From: Streptomyces coeruleorubidus
Lineage (GTDB): Bacteria; Actinomycetota; Actinomycetes; Streptomycetales; Streptomycetaceae
Direction of reading: 5' to 3'
NCBI RefSeq assembly: GCF_008705135.1
Contig: NZ_CP023694.1
Span: forward strand, 124,001-188,000
Length of the DNA stretch: 64,000 bases
Notes under the pieces: generated by a model
Told to the model about the DNA's origin: nothing
Seen by the model: only the letters and a program-made list of their open reading frames with translations
Databases searched by the model: none
Part shown: in pieces, positions 8,094 to 16,308 of the stretch
Layout: each line of letters starts with the position of its first letter
Numbering within the stretch: position 1 is the stretch's first letter
Position numbers and translations under genes: made by a program

Positions 8094-8816
8094 TCAGTTC
8101 CGCGCCGTCGTCCCGAAGGGATGGGTGTCGCCGGCGCGCAGGTGTTCCCTCAGCCACTGCTCGGTGTTGCTCACGTGGAGCAGTGCGGCGGCCTGGCTGA
8201 GGGCGGCGTCACGGGTGGACAGCGCGTTGAAGATCGCCTCGTGCTCGGCGAGCGTGCGGCCCGCGGCCTTGTCGTCGACCAGACCGCGCCAGATGCGAGC
8301 GCGCAGGGTGCGGCCGGAGATCCCTTCCAGGAGGGTGAGGAGGCTTTCGTTGCCGGTGGCCGTGACTACGGCACGGTGGAAGGCGGCGTCGTGGGCGTTG
8401 AGTTGTTCGACGTCGTCGCGGGCCTCGCGCATCGCGTCCAGGTGCCGCTTCACTTCGGCCAGTTGGGCGTCGGAGATCCGGGTGGCGGCCAGCGCCGTGG
8501 CCATCGGTTCGAGGAGCCGCCGTACCTCCATGAGGTCTTGCAGGGCGACCGAGTCGCCCTGCAGCAGTTCCACCGCGCCGCCGAGACCCTCCAGCAGCAA
8601 GCTCGGCTGGAGGCTGGTCACATACGTACCGTCGCCCCGCCGGACCTCCAGAACCCGTGCGACGGCCAGCGCCTTGACCGCTTCCCGGGCGAGGTTGCGG
8701 GACAGGCCCAGCTGAACGGCCAGGTCCGGCTCCGGTGGGAGCTTCGAGCCCGGCGGCAGGGCACCGGTCCGGATCAGCTCACGGATCTGCTCGATCGCCT
8801 TGTCCGTCAGAGACAC
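8094..8816 (-). CDS. GntR-family (FadR/FCD type) transcriptional regulator
   Basis: 240 residues from a GTG with a GGAGG site. Residues 1-70 form a winged HTH (LPPEPDLAVQLGLSRNLAREA then RRGDGTYVTS). Residues 85-230 are an FCD all-helical ligand domain with the metal/ligand residues HDAAFHRAV and AEHEAI. Such regulators sense sugar acids or other carboxylates and usually repress catabolic genes. It lies between two copies of an ATACAT-N3-ATGT repeat (7442-7456 and 9058-9072), next to a fucose dehydrogenase remnant and divergent from a fucosidase. A fucose or arabinose-derived effector is my inference. Confidence 0.9.
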   Translation of the reverse strand: MSLTDKAIEQIRELIRTGALPPGSKLPPEPDLAVQLGLSRNLAREAVKALAVARVLEVRRGDGTYVTSLQPSLLLEGLGGAVELLQGDSVALQDLMEVRRLLEPMATALAATRISDAQLAEVKRHLDAMREARDDVEQLNAHDAAFHRAVVTATGNESLLTLLEGISGRTLRARIWRGLVDDKAAGRTLAEHEAIFNALSTRDAALSQAAALLHVSNTEQWLREHLRAGDTHPFGTTARN

Positions 8817-9008
8817 CGCTCGTCCCTCCCCCCACCGTGCCCCGTGAGCACGTCCGACCTGATCAGTTCCTGAGTGCGGAGGTCGTCCCAGAGGCCGTCC
8901 GGGATTTGCTGATCATGGAGTTCCACGTTTCGTCCGACCTGTTCCGGGGTCCGCATGCCGAGGGTGACGTTGATGATACTGAGGTGCTTACAGAGGGCAT
9001 TCCGGCTC
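8814..9008 (-). pseudogene. C-terminal remnant of an aldo/keto reductase (L-fucose dehydrogenase-like)
   Basis: On the minus strand the frame reads INVTLGMRTPEQVGRNVEL then DGLWDDLRTQELIRSDVL, which matches the C-terminal end of the aldo/keto reductases used as L-fucose dehydrogenases. Only about the last 50 residues remain; the (beta/alpha)8 barrel and active site are missing. Its stop overlaps the start of the GntR gene, which suggests the two once formed an operon. It fits the adjacent fucosidase. Confidence 0.6.
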
Positions 9009-9232
9009 AGCTTCGTCCAACCATCTGTTCAGCACCCCGTGCAGATGGCGCAGTGCAATACATGCGATGTTTGCCTGGCCCAAATACATGATAGATGGCG
9101 ATAAATCAGGCAGCCTGACCAGCTTAATTGACACTTTCATCCCTGCACACTGTTGACATCCCATGGCGACATGACGGACCTTCATGCGTGGCCCTGCATT
9201 CCCCCTGCCCCTTCCGCATCAGGGATGTGTCC
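9009..9232. promoter_or_regulatory. Fucosidase promoter region with two operator candidates
   Basis: This AT-rich stretch contains ATACAT-GCG-ATGTTT at 9058-9072, a further ATACAT half-site at 9084, the 13-bp repeat TCAGGC-A-GCCTGA at 9106-9118, and two TTGACA hexamers (9128-9133, 9153-9158). No strong -10 is visible. It is the likely control point for the GH29 gene that follows. Confidence 0.5.
9058..9072. promoter_or_regulatory. Operator ATACAT-GCG-ATGTTT upstream of the GH29 fucosidase
   Basis: It matches the 7442-7456 operator at 11 of 12 arm positions. It lies about 160 bp upstream of the fucosidase start and 240 bp upstream of the GntR start, in the space between these divergent genes. 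Confidence 0.5.
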
Positions 9233-11464
9233 ATGTCGAGCTCGATCAACAGACGTCAGTTCGTGGCCTCCGCAACTTTCGTGGCCGCGGCGGCCGTTGC
9301 CGGAGATGTATTCAGTGCCGGTGCCGCCGAAGCGGCGCCCCGCACGTACACGCCCGACTGGGACTCGGTCGACCAGCACCCGCCGGCTCCGGAGTGGTTC
9401 CAGGACGCGAAGTTCGGAATCTACTTCCACTGGGGCGCCTTCAGCGTCCCCGCCTTCGACAACGAGTGGTACCCCCGCGCCATGTACCAGGCCGGGAGCT
9501 CCCCCAACAAGCACCACATCGCGACCTACGGTCAGCCCTCGGCGTGGCCGTACCACAACTTCATCGACGGAGCGAAGGACTTGGCGGGCAACACCGTGAA
9601 GTTCGCCCCGAAGCTGAAGTCGGCCGGGGGGAAGTTCGACCCCGACGAGTGGGTGCAGCTCTTCGTCGACGCCGGCGCCAGGTTCGCGGGCCCGGTCGCC
9701 GAGCACCATGACGGCTTCTCCATGTGGGAGAGCCGGGTCAACGAGTGGAACTCGGTGGACAAGGGCCCTGGTCTCGACCTGCTGCGGCTGTTCTCCACGG
9801 CCATCCGCGCCAAGGGCCTGAAGCTGCTGGTGGCCATGCACCACGCCTACAACTTCACCGGCTTCTACGAGTTCGTCCCCGCGCAGACGGACAGCAGCCT
9901 CAAGAAGCTCTACGGGCAACTGGACTCGACCGCGGCGAACCAGCTCTGGTTCGACAAGCTGAAAGAGGTCGTCGACCGCGCCCGGCCCGACATCCTGTGG
10001 CAGGACTTCAACCTGGACGCCGTCGACGAGCGACAGCGCCTGAACTTCCTGGCGTACTACTACAACCAGGCCCTCGGCTGGGGCCGTGAAGTCGTCGCCA
10101 CCTACAAGGACGGTATGAACGGCAAGGGCGAGGTCTTCGACTACGAACGCGGCGGCCCGGCCGATCTCACCACCCCGTACTGGCTGACCGACGACAGCAT
10201 CTCCAGCAGCAGCTGGTGCTACACCCAGGGCATCGGCTACTACACCATCCAGCAGATGCTGCATTCGTTCATCGACCGGGTCAGCAAGAACGGCAACGTG
10301 CTGCTGAACATCGCGCCGATGGCCGACGGCACCATTCCCCAGGCGCAGAAGGACATCCTGCTCGGTATCGGAGACCACCTGAAGCGCTTCGGCGAGTCGG
10401 TGTACGCGACCCGCGCCTGGACCGCGTACGGCGAAGGCCCGACGAAGATGGGCGGCGGTTCGTTCACCACCCCGCACGCCGGTACGCCCCAGGACATCCG
10501 CTTCACCCGCAACAAGGCCAACAACGTCCTGTACGCCACCGCCCTCGGCTGGCCCGGCAGCTCGCTCACGATCAAGACCCTCGGCTCGGACCGGATCAAC
10601 CTCTCCTCGCTGACCTCGGTGAAGCTCCTCGGCACCACCGCCGGCAGCTACATCGACCTGCCCACGCCGACCCAGAACGCCTCCGGCCTCACGATCACCC
10701 TGCCGTCCTCCGCGCCGTACAGCGCCAACGCCTACGTCCTGAAGCTCGACTTCTCCGGCACGATCCCCGGCCTGCGGCCGCTCGCCGGCGCCGTCGCCTT
10801 CACGGACGTCAACTACACCGGCGCCTCGGCTGTCCTCACCGTCGGCGACTACACCGCGGCGGACCTGTCCGCGGCCGGAGCGGGCCCACGCACCCTTTCC
10901 TCCCTCCGGCCGGCCCCCGGCTATCAAGTGATCGGCTACTCCGGAGACGACTTCACCGGTGCCTCCTGGACCTTCACCGCCGACAACCCCGACCTCAGGG
11001 CCACCGGCAACAACGACCGGATCACCTCACTGAAGGTTCGGTTCAACCCGGCGACGTACTTCCGGATCACCAACGCCACCAACGGCCTCGCCCTGGACAG
11101 TGGCGGCACCGTCTCCTCCGGCTCCGAGCTGAAGCAGTGGACCTGGGACGGCAGTCCGAACCTGCAGTGGCATGCGGAGGCTGTCGGAGGCGGCTACTAC
11201 AGGCTGGTCAACCGCACGAACGGCATGGTCGCCGACGGCTGGGGCGCCACCGCCGACGGCTCCACCGCCAGGCAGGCCGCCTGGAACGGCGGCCCCAACC
11301 AGCAGTGGACCATCACCCACCGGGGCGGCGACCGCTATTCGATCGCCAACCGCACCACCGGCCTGGTTCTCGACGGCGGCGGCAACGTCGCCTCGGGCTC
11401 CATCGCCAAGCAGTGGACCTACGGCAACAGCACCAACCTGCTGTGGACCTTCACCGCGCTGTAG
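9233..11464 (+). CDS. Secreted GH29 alpha-L-fucosidase with beta/gamma-crystallin-like and ricin-type lectin domains
   Basis: 743 residues from the ATG at 9233 (AGGGA upstream), beginning with a twin-arginine-like leader (SINRRQFVASATF). Residues 40-420 form the GH29 barrel: FGIYFHWGAFSVPAF, EHHDGFSMW, and PDILWQDF holding the probable nucleophile Asp near residue 261. Then come a beta-sandwich, a crystallin-like unit (about 525-600, VAFTDVNYTGASAVL), and a C-terminal ricin-type beta-trefoil with three repeats carrying QxW motifs (NLQWH, NQQWTI, NLLWTF). It should remove alpha-L-fucose from xyloglucan or other fucosylated glycans outside the cell. The acid/base residue is not conserved in this family and I did not assign it. 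Confidence 0.9.
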   Translation: MSSSINRRQFVASATFVAAAAVAGDVFSAGAAEAAPRTYTPDWDSVDQHPPAPEWFQDAKFGIYFHWGAFSVPAFDNEWYPRAMYQAGSSPNKHHIATYGQPSAWPYHNFIDGAKDLAGNTVKFAPKLKSAGGKFDPDEWVQLFVDAGARFAGPVAEHHDGFSMWESRVNEWNSVDKGPGLDLLRLFSTAIRAKGLKLLVAMHHAYNFTGFYEFVPAQTDSSLKKLYGQLDSTAANQLWFDKLKEVVDRARPDILWQDFNLDAVDERQRLNFLAYYYNQALGWGREVVATYKDGMNGKGEVFDYERGGPADLTTPYWLTDDSISSSSWCYTQGIGYYTIQQMLHSFIDRVSKNGNVLLNIAPMADGTIPQAQKDILLGIGDHLKRFGESVYATRAWTAYGEGPTKMGGGSFTTPHAGTPQDIRFTRNKANNVLYATALGWPGSSLTIKTLGSDRINLSSLTSVKLLGTTAGSYIDLPTPTQNASGLTITLPSSAPYSANAYVLKLDFSGTIPGLRPLAGAVAFTDVNYTGASAVLTVGDYTAADLSAAGAGPRTLSSLRPAPGYQVIGYSGDDFTGASWTFTADNPDLRATGNNDRITSLKVRFNPATYFRITNATNGLALDSGGTVSSGSELKQWTWDGSPNLQWHAEAVGGGYYRLVNRTNGMVADGWGATADGSTARQAAWNGGPNQQWTITHRGGDRYSIANRTTGLVLDGGGNVASGSIAKQWTYGNSTNLLWTFTAL

Positions 11465-11681
11465 GCGGCGCAGCCCGCGCGAGAAGAACACGAATGCAAC
11501 GGGATGGCAGCAGGTGGTCAAGACGCGCAACGCCGCCGGCGACAGCAGGATCCGCTACTGGTTCCTCGACAGACCGGACCTGGACTTCCTCGGCTGCCAC
11601 TGGCGCTACTCGGCCCACGACGACCGAGTCGTCTCCGAGCGGCTCACCTCGTTCGTCGCCGGTCTGCCGATGAGCTGGTGA
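11465..11681 (+). pseudogene. Unidentified 3' gene fragment
   Basis: In the frame ending at 11681 the text WQQVVKTRNAAGDSRIRYW and RYSAHDDRVVSERLTSF looks like real protein and not a shadow, but there is no start codon with a ribosome site and it follows directly on the fucosidase stop. I do not recognise the family. It is probably the tail of a deleted gene. Confidence 0.3.
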
Positions 11682-11789
11682 CGGCACCGACCGCCCAGGG
11701 ACTCCCAGAAGGCGCTACGGCCGGATCGCCAGGTGGACGGCGTCCAGCCCCGTTGATCGAGCAATCACTCGCACAAGAGGACGCCTGCA

Positions 11790-12399
11790 TGAGAAAGCCT
11801 CGGCTTCTCCCCCTGATCATGCTTGTCGCTGCCGCGCTCGGGGTGACGGCGGCCGGGGTGGCCCCTGCCTCCGCCGCCTCGAACACCCCCTGCGTGCAAT
11901 GCCGGTGGGCGACTCGGTCACCTGGGGTGGGGGAAGCAGTTCGGGCAACGGCTACCGGGGGCCGTTGCGGGAGAAGCTCGCGGCGGACGGTCATCCGCTG
12001 GACTTCGTCGGCACGGTGCGGGGCGGTTCGATGTCCGACCCCGACAACGAAGGACACTCCGGATACAAGATCCACCAGATCGCAGCACTCGCCGACGCCT
12101 CGCTGACCCGTTACCGGCCCAACGTCGTGACGCTGATGATCGGCACCAACGACCTCAACCAGAGCTACCAGGCCTCCACCGCCACCGCCCGGTTGAGGTC
12201 ACTGGTCGCCCAGATCACCGGCGCCGCCCCCGACGCCACCGTCCTTGTGGCCTCCCTGGTCGTGTCCACCAGCGGCTCGGAGGAGCAGTACCGTGCCGCG
12301 TACAACCAGGCCATTCCTCAACCCGATGGCACGCAGCTCCAGTTGTGGGACTGCAACGGCGGCTCCCAGCAGAAGTGGACCGCTCTGGCCGCCGGCTGA
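11790..12399 (+). pseudogene. Frameshifted and truncated secreted SGNH (GDSL) hydrolase with a ricin-type tail
   Basis: An ATG at 11790 behind GAGG starts a clear signal peptide (LLPLIMLVAAALGVTAAGV). Near 11895 the frame shifts by one base and continues as MPVGDSVTWGGGSSSGNGY (block I, Ser) and MIGTNDLNQ (block III). At about residue 130 the SGNH domain stops before the DxxH block and is joined directly to the end of a ricin-type repeat (LQLWDCNGGSQQKWTAL). So the gene carries both a frameshift and an internal deletion and should be inactive. The original would have been an exported carbohydrate esterase or lipase. Confidence 0.75.
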
Positions 12400-12458
12400 C
12401 ACACGCCTGCCTCCAGGACGCCGACAGCTAACACAGCCTGCCCCGGGGCAGTCTGTGC

Positions 12459-12474
12459 GTCGAAGCGCTTCGAC
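12459..12474. promoter_or_regulatory. 16-bp perfect palindrome GTCGAAGCGCTTCGAC, LacI-type operator
   Basis: The sequence is fully symmetric with a central CG, as in LacI/GalR-family operators of sugar genes. A second copy of the core lies at 12530-12539, 70 bp away, closer to the GH36 start. Two sites flanking a promoter suggest looping repression. No LacI-family gene lies in the window. Confidence 0.7.
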
Positions 12475-12529
12475 GAAGCCAGACCCTTGTTTGTCAGGAA
12501 AATTGTCCGTTAGCTTTGCGCCTGGCAGT

Positions 12530-12539
12530 GAAGCGCTTC
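12530..12539. promoter_or_regulatory. Second LacI-type operator, GAAGCGCTTC core
   Basis: A 10-bp perfect palindrome identical to the core of the 12459-12474 site, 28 bp before the GH36 ATG. An AT-rich segment with TTGTCA (12491-12496) lies between the two operators and probably holds the promoter. Confidence 0.65.
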
Positions 12540-12566
12540 GACAGTCGCCGCAGGAAGGCCGCCGAC

Positions 12567-14702
12567 ATGACCGAAGAACAACGGACCTTCCACTGGGGAC
12601 ATGAGGCCCTTCACCTCGAGATCATCCTCGCTGACGACGGCAGCCCCCGCCTCACGCACCTCGGACTGCCCGGCGAAGCGCAGAGAAGCCCCGGTGCCTC
12701 CCTGCCCCTCGTGGAGGTGACGGCCGCGGGTCACGGCCGTGGCTGGTCGGGCAACCACCTCGTGGGCTCAGATCTCGGCGGGCGTCTGCGCCACCGGACC
12801 CACCGCGCCACCCGCGACGGCGACTGGCACACACTGACCGTGCACCTCCACGATCCGGAAACCGGGCTGGTCGCGGAGGTGACCTACCGGTCACCGGACG
12901 GCATCCCCGTGCTCCGCAGCGAGGTGACCCTGCGCAACGAAGGGCAGTTCCCTCTGCACCTGGAGTCGGTCAGCTCGCTCGCGGTGGGCTGCCTCACCCC
13001 GCAGGACCCGGCGGCCATCGACGCCGCGGACCTGCTGTGGGCCGAGAACGACTGGCTCGCCGAATGCCGCTGGCAGCGACGGCCGATGCGCCTGACCACA
13101 CCGTCCCTCAGCGGACGCGTGAGCTACGGGCACGGCAGAGCCGGCTTCGCCCTCAACGGACAGGGGACCTGGTCCAGTTGCGGACGCCTCCCCATGGGCG
13201 GCCTGACGGACCGGCGCACCGGCCGCACCTGGGTATGGCAGGTCGAGCACAACGGCGGGGGCTGGCGCTGGGAGTGCGGCCAGCGGGACAAGGCGGCCTA
13301 CGCGGCGCTGTTCGGACCCACCGACACCCACCACGGCTGGCGGCATTCCCTGGAACCCGGCACCGTCTTTCGCACCGTACCCGCCGCCCTGTCCTTCAGC
13401 GCCGACGGCGGCCCCGACGCCGCGTTCGCCGCGCTGACCCGCTACCGCCGCGCGCAGCGCCGCCCGCATGCCGACCACCAGCGCCTGCCCGTCATCTTCA
13501 ACGACTACATGAACTGCCTGATGGGCGACCCCACGACAGTGAAGCTGCTGCCGCTCATCGACGCGGCGGCCGACGCGGGCGCGGAGTACTTCGTGATCGA
13601 CGCCGGCTGGTACGACGGCGACAGCGGCGGCTGGTGGGACAGCGTCGGCGCCTGGGAGCCCGCCGCCTCCCGGTTCCCCGGGGAACGTGGGATCCACGAG
13701 GTGCTGGACCGCGTCCGGGAGCGCGGCATGGTCCCCGGCCTGTGGCTGGAGCCGGAGGTGATCGGCGTACGCAGCACCATGGCCAAGTCCCTGCCCGACG
13801 AGGCGTTCTTCCGCCGCGACGGCGCCCGTGTCACGGAGGCCGGCCGGCACCACCTGGACCTGCGCCACCCGGCCGCCCGTGCCCACCTGGACCAGGTCGT
13901 GGACCGCCTGGTCGGCGAGTGGGGCGTCGGCTACCTCAAACTCGACCACAACATCGACCCCGGCTCCGGCACCAGCGCCCACCCCGGCGAGACCCCGGGC
14001 GCCGGCCTGCTCGGCCACAACCGGGCGCACCTCGCCTGGCTCGACGGCATCCTGGACCGCTACCCGCACCTGGTGGTGGAGAACTGCGCCTCCGGCGGCA
14101 TGCGCTGGGACGACGCCCTGCTGTCCCGGATGCAGTTGCAGTCCACGAGCGATCAGCAGAACCTCCACCTCTACGCACCCATCGCGGCGTCCGCGCCCAC
14201 CGCCGTCACCCCCGAACAGGGTGCCGTCTGGGCGTACCCCCAGCCGGAGGACTCCCTCGACGAGGTGGCCTTCACCATGGCCAACGCGCTCCTCGGCCGG
14301 ATCCATCTCTCCGGCCGCATTCCCGAACTCGGGCCGGAGGCCCGCGCCCTGGTCCACGAGGCGGTATCGGCGTACAAGGCCATCCGCGCCGACCTGCCGC
14401 AGGCTGTGCCGTCCTGGCCCCTGGGTCTTCCTGCCTGGGGCGCCCCCTGGATCGCCCTGGCCCTGCGCACTCCCGCCATCACCTACCTCACCGCCTGGCG
14501 CCGCCCCGGAACCGACGCCACGGCGGCGCTTCACCTGCCCCACCTGCGGGACACCGCCGCCCGTGTCGACCTGCTCTACCCCTCGGTCAGCCGGGCCGTT
14601 TCCGCCTGGAGGCCCGACACGGCCGAGCTGAGCCTGACCCTGCCGACCGCGCCGTCCGCCGTCCTGCTCCGCATCACCGCCACGGACCCCGGCGCGCCCT
14701 GA
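12567..14702 (+). CDS. GH36 alpha-galactosidase (cytoplasmic)
   Basis: 711 residues from the ATG at 12567 with AGGAAGG upstream. It has the three-part GH36 plan: N-terminal beta-supersandwich (to about 330), TIM barrel (335-640) and a C-terminal beta domain. Family motifs are present: FVIDAGWYDGD, WLEPEVIG, YLKLDHNID with nucleophile Asp460, CASGGMRWD, and STSDQQN with acid/base Asp529. There is no signal peptide, so it should act inside on imported galactosides. It is the first gene of an operon with a GH43 (43 bp on) and a GH5-CBM46 (48 bp further), behind two LacI-type operators. Confidence 0.93.
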   Translation: MTEEQRTFHWGHEALHLEIILADDGSPRLTHLGLPGEAQRSPGASLPLVEVTAAGHGRGWSGNHLVGSDLGGRLRHRTHRATRDGDWHTLTVHLHDPETGLVAEVTYRSPDGIPVLRSEVTLRNEGQFPLHLESVSSLAVGCLTPQDPAAIDAADLLWAENDWLAECRWQRRPMRLTTPSLSGRVSYGHGRAGFALNGQGTWSSCGRLPMGGLTDRRTGRTWVWQVEHNGGGWRWECGQRDKAAYAALFGPTDTHHGWRHSLEPGTVFRTVPAALSFSADGGPDAAFAALTRYRRAQRRPHADHQRLPVIFNDYMNCLMGDPTTVKLLPLIDAAADAGAEYFVIDAGWYDGDSGGWWDSVGAWEPAASRFPGERGIHEVLDRVRERGMVPGLWLEPEVIGVRSTMAKSLPDEAFFRRDGARVTEAGRHHLDLRHPAARAHLDQVVDRLVGEWGVGYLKLDHNIDPGSGTSAHPGETPGAGLLGHNRAHLAWLDGILDRYPHLVVENCASGGMRWDDALLSRMQLQSTSDQQNLHLYAPIAASAPTAVTPEQGAVWAYPQPEDSLDEVAFTMANALLGRIHLSGRIPELGPEARALVHEAVSAYKAIRADLPQAVPSWPLGLPAWGAPWIALALRTPAITYLTAWRRPGTDATAALHLPHLRDTAARVDLLYPSVSRAVSAWRPDTAELSLTLPTAPSAVLLRITATDPGAP

Positions 14703-14745
14703 ACCACCCACGCCCGCATCACGAATCGACGAGAGGACCTATCGG

Positions 14746-16260
14746 GTGCCCCCTCTGCGCCAGCCGGACGGACGCTTCGCCAACCCCGTGATCCCCGGCT
14801 TCCACCCCGACCCCAGCGTCTGCCGCGTCGGCGACGACTACTACCTCGCGTGCTCCAGCTTCGAGTACTTCCCCGGAGTACCGCTCTTCCACAGCCGTGA
14901 CCTGGTGCGCTGGACGCAGATCGGCAACGCCCTGGACCGGCCTGAGCAACTGCGTCTGCCCGCCTCCATGCCGTCCTCCGGCGGGATCTACGCCCCCACC
15001 CTGCGCCACCACGACGGCCGCTTCTGGCTGATCGTCACCAACTGCAGCGAAGGCGGCGGCAACCTGATCGTCACGGCCACCGACCCCGCCGGACCCTGGT
15101 CGGACCCCATCTGGGCGCCGGGTGTCCCCGGCATCGATCCCGACCTGGTCTGGGACGAGGACGGCACCTGCTGGTGCACGGTCGCCGGGGTCTCACAGGT
15201 CCGTCTCGACCCGTCCACCGGGCAGACCTACGGAACCCCGCACAAGCTCTGGTCCGGCGGGCCCGGCGCCAAGGCCCCGGAGGCGCCGCACCTGTACCGG
15301 GTCGGCGACTACTGGTACCTGCTCATCGCCGAGGGCGGCACCGAGCGCGGCCACGGTGTCTCGATCGCCCGCGGCCGTACGCCCGCCGGCCCGTTCGAGC
15401 CGTGCCCGGCCAACCCGATCCTGACCCATCGCGGCACCGACCACCCCGTCCAGAACACCGGGCACGCCGATCTCGTACAGGCCCCCGACGGCTCCTGGTG
15501 GATGGTGCTGCTCGGCGTACGGCCGGGCGGCGGCACCCCGGGCTGGCACGTGCTCGGCCGGGAGACCTTTCTGGCCCCCGTGACCTGGGTGGACGACTGG
15601 CCGGTCGTCGGCGAGGTCGCCCTGGACCTGCCCGAGCTCCCGTGGCCGCTCTCCCCCGGCCCTGTCGAGGAGCACCGGGACGACTTCGAGCTCGCCGAAC
15701 TGCGACCGCACTGGATCTCGCTGCGCGACCGGCCCGCCGAACACTGCACCACCAAGGAGCGCCCCGGATGGCTGACGCTCCGCGCGCGGGGCGGCTCCCT
15801 GGACGAGCCCGACGTGGTGTTCACCGGCCGGCGTCAACAGCATCTGTCGTGCCGGGCGCGCACTCTGGTCGATGCCGCGGAGGGCAGCGGTGGCCTCGCC
15901 GTACGGCTCGACGAGCGGCACCACTACGAAATCGAGGTGTCGGACGCGCGGGTGCGGGTGGTCGCGCGCGTCGGGGACCTGCGCACGGTCGTGGCCGCAC
16001 AGTCCGTGCCCGCCGGGCCGGTCGTCCTCGGCGTCACGATCACGGAACCGCCGTCTCCGCACGGACCGTGCACCGGACCCGACGTCGTCTCCCTCGGCGT
16101 CGAGCAGCCCGACGGCACGTTCACCGAGCTCGCGACCCTCGACGGCCGCTACCTGTCGACCGAGGTCGCCGGCGGCTTCACCGGTCGGGTCATCGGCATG
16201 TACGCCGCGGCAGGCACCGTCCATTTCGACTGGTTCGACTACGAGCCCCTCGACGGCTGA
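14746..16260 (+). CDS. GH43 beta-xylosidase/alpha-L-arabinofuranosidase (cytoplasmic)
   Basis: 504 residues from a GTG with GAGAGGA eight bases upstream. The five-bladed propeller begins FANPVIPGFHPDPSVC. The inverting triad is visible as Asp22 (general base), Asp131 (DPDLVW, pKa modulator) and Glu179 (APEAPHLY, general acid). Residues 320-500 are the C-terminal concanavalin-like GH43_C2 domain. No signal peptide, so it should trim imported xylo- or arabino-oligosaccharides. It is the second gene of the GH36-GH43-GH5 operon. Xylosidase and arabinofuranosidase cannot be separated by eye. Confidence 0.9.
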   Translation: MPPLRQPDGRFANPVIPGFHPDPSVCRVGDDYYLACSSFEYFPGVPLFHSRDLVRWTQIGNALDRPEQLRLPASMPSSGGIYAPTLRHHDGRFWLIVTNCSEGGGNLIVTATDPAGPWSDPIWAPGVPGIDPDLVWDEDGTCWCTVAGVSQVRLDPSTGQTYGTPHKLWSGGPGAKAPEAPHLYRVGDYWYLLIAEGGTERGHGVSIARGRTPAGPFEPCPANPILTHRGTDHPVQNTGHADLVQAPDGSWWMVLLGVRPGGGTPGWHVLGRETFLAPVTWVDDWPVVGEVALDLPELPWPLSPGPVEEHRDDFELAELRPHWISLRDRPAEHCTTKERPGWLTLRARGGSLDEPDVVFTGRRQQHLSCRARTLVDAAEGSGGLAVRLDERHHYEIEVSDARVRVVARVGDLRTVVAAQSVPAGPVVLGVTITEPPSPHGPCTGPDVVSLGVEQPDGTFTELATLDGRYLSTEVAGGFTGRVIGMYAAAGTVHFDWFDYEPLDG

Positions 16261-16308
16261 ACCAAGGCATTCCCCTGCCCCCGTACTACTGACTGAAAGA
16301 CACGACGC

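Noticed and set aside
9182..10927. 581-codon open frame antisense to the fucosidase
   Set aside because: Low-complexity Gly/Val/Arg composition caused by GC-rich codons on the other strand.
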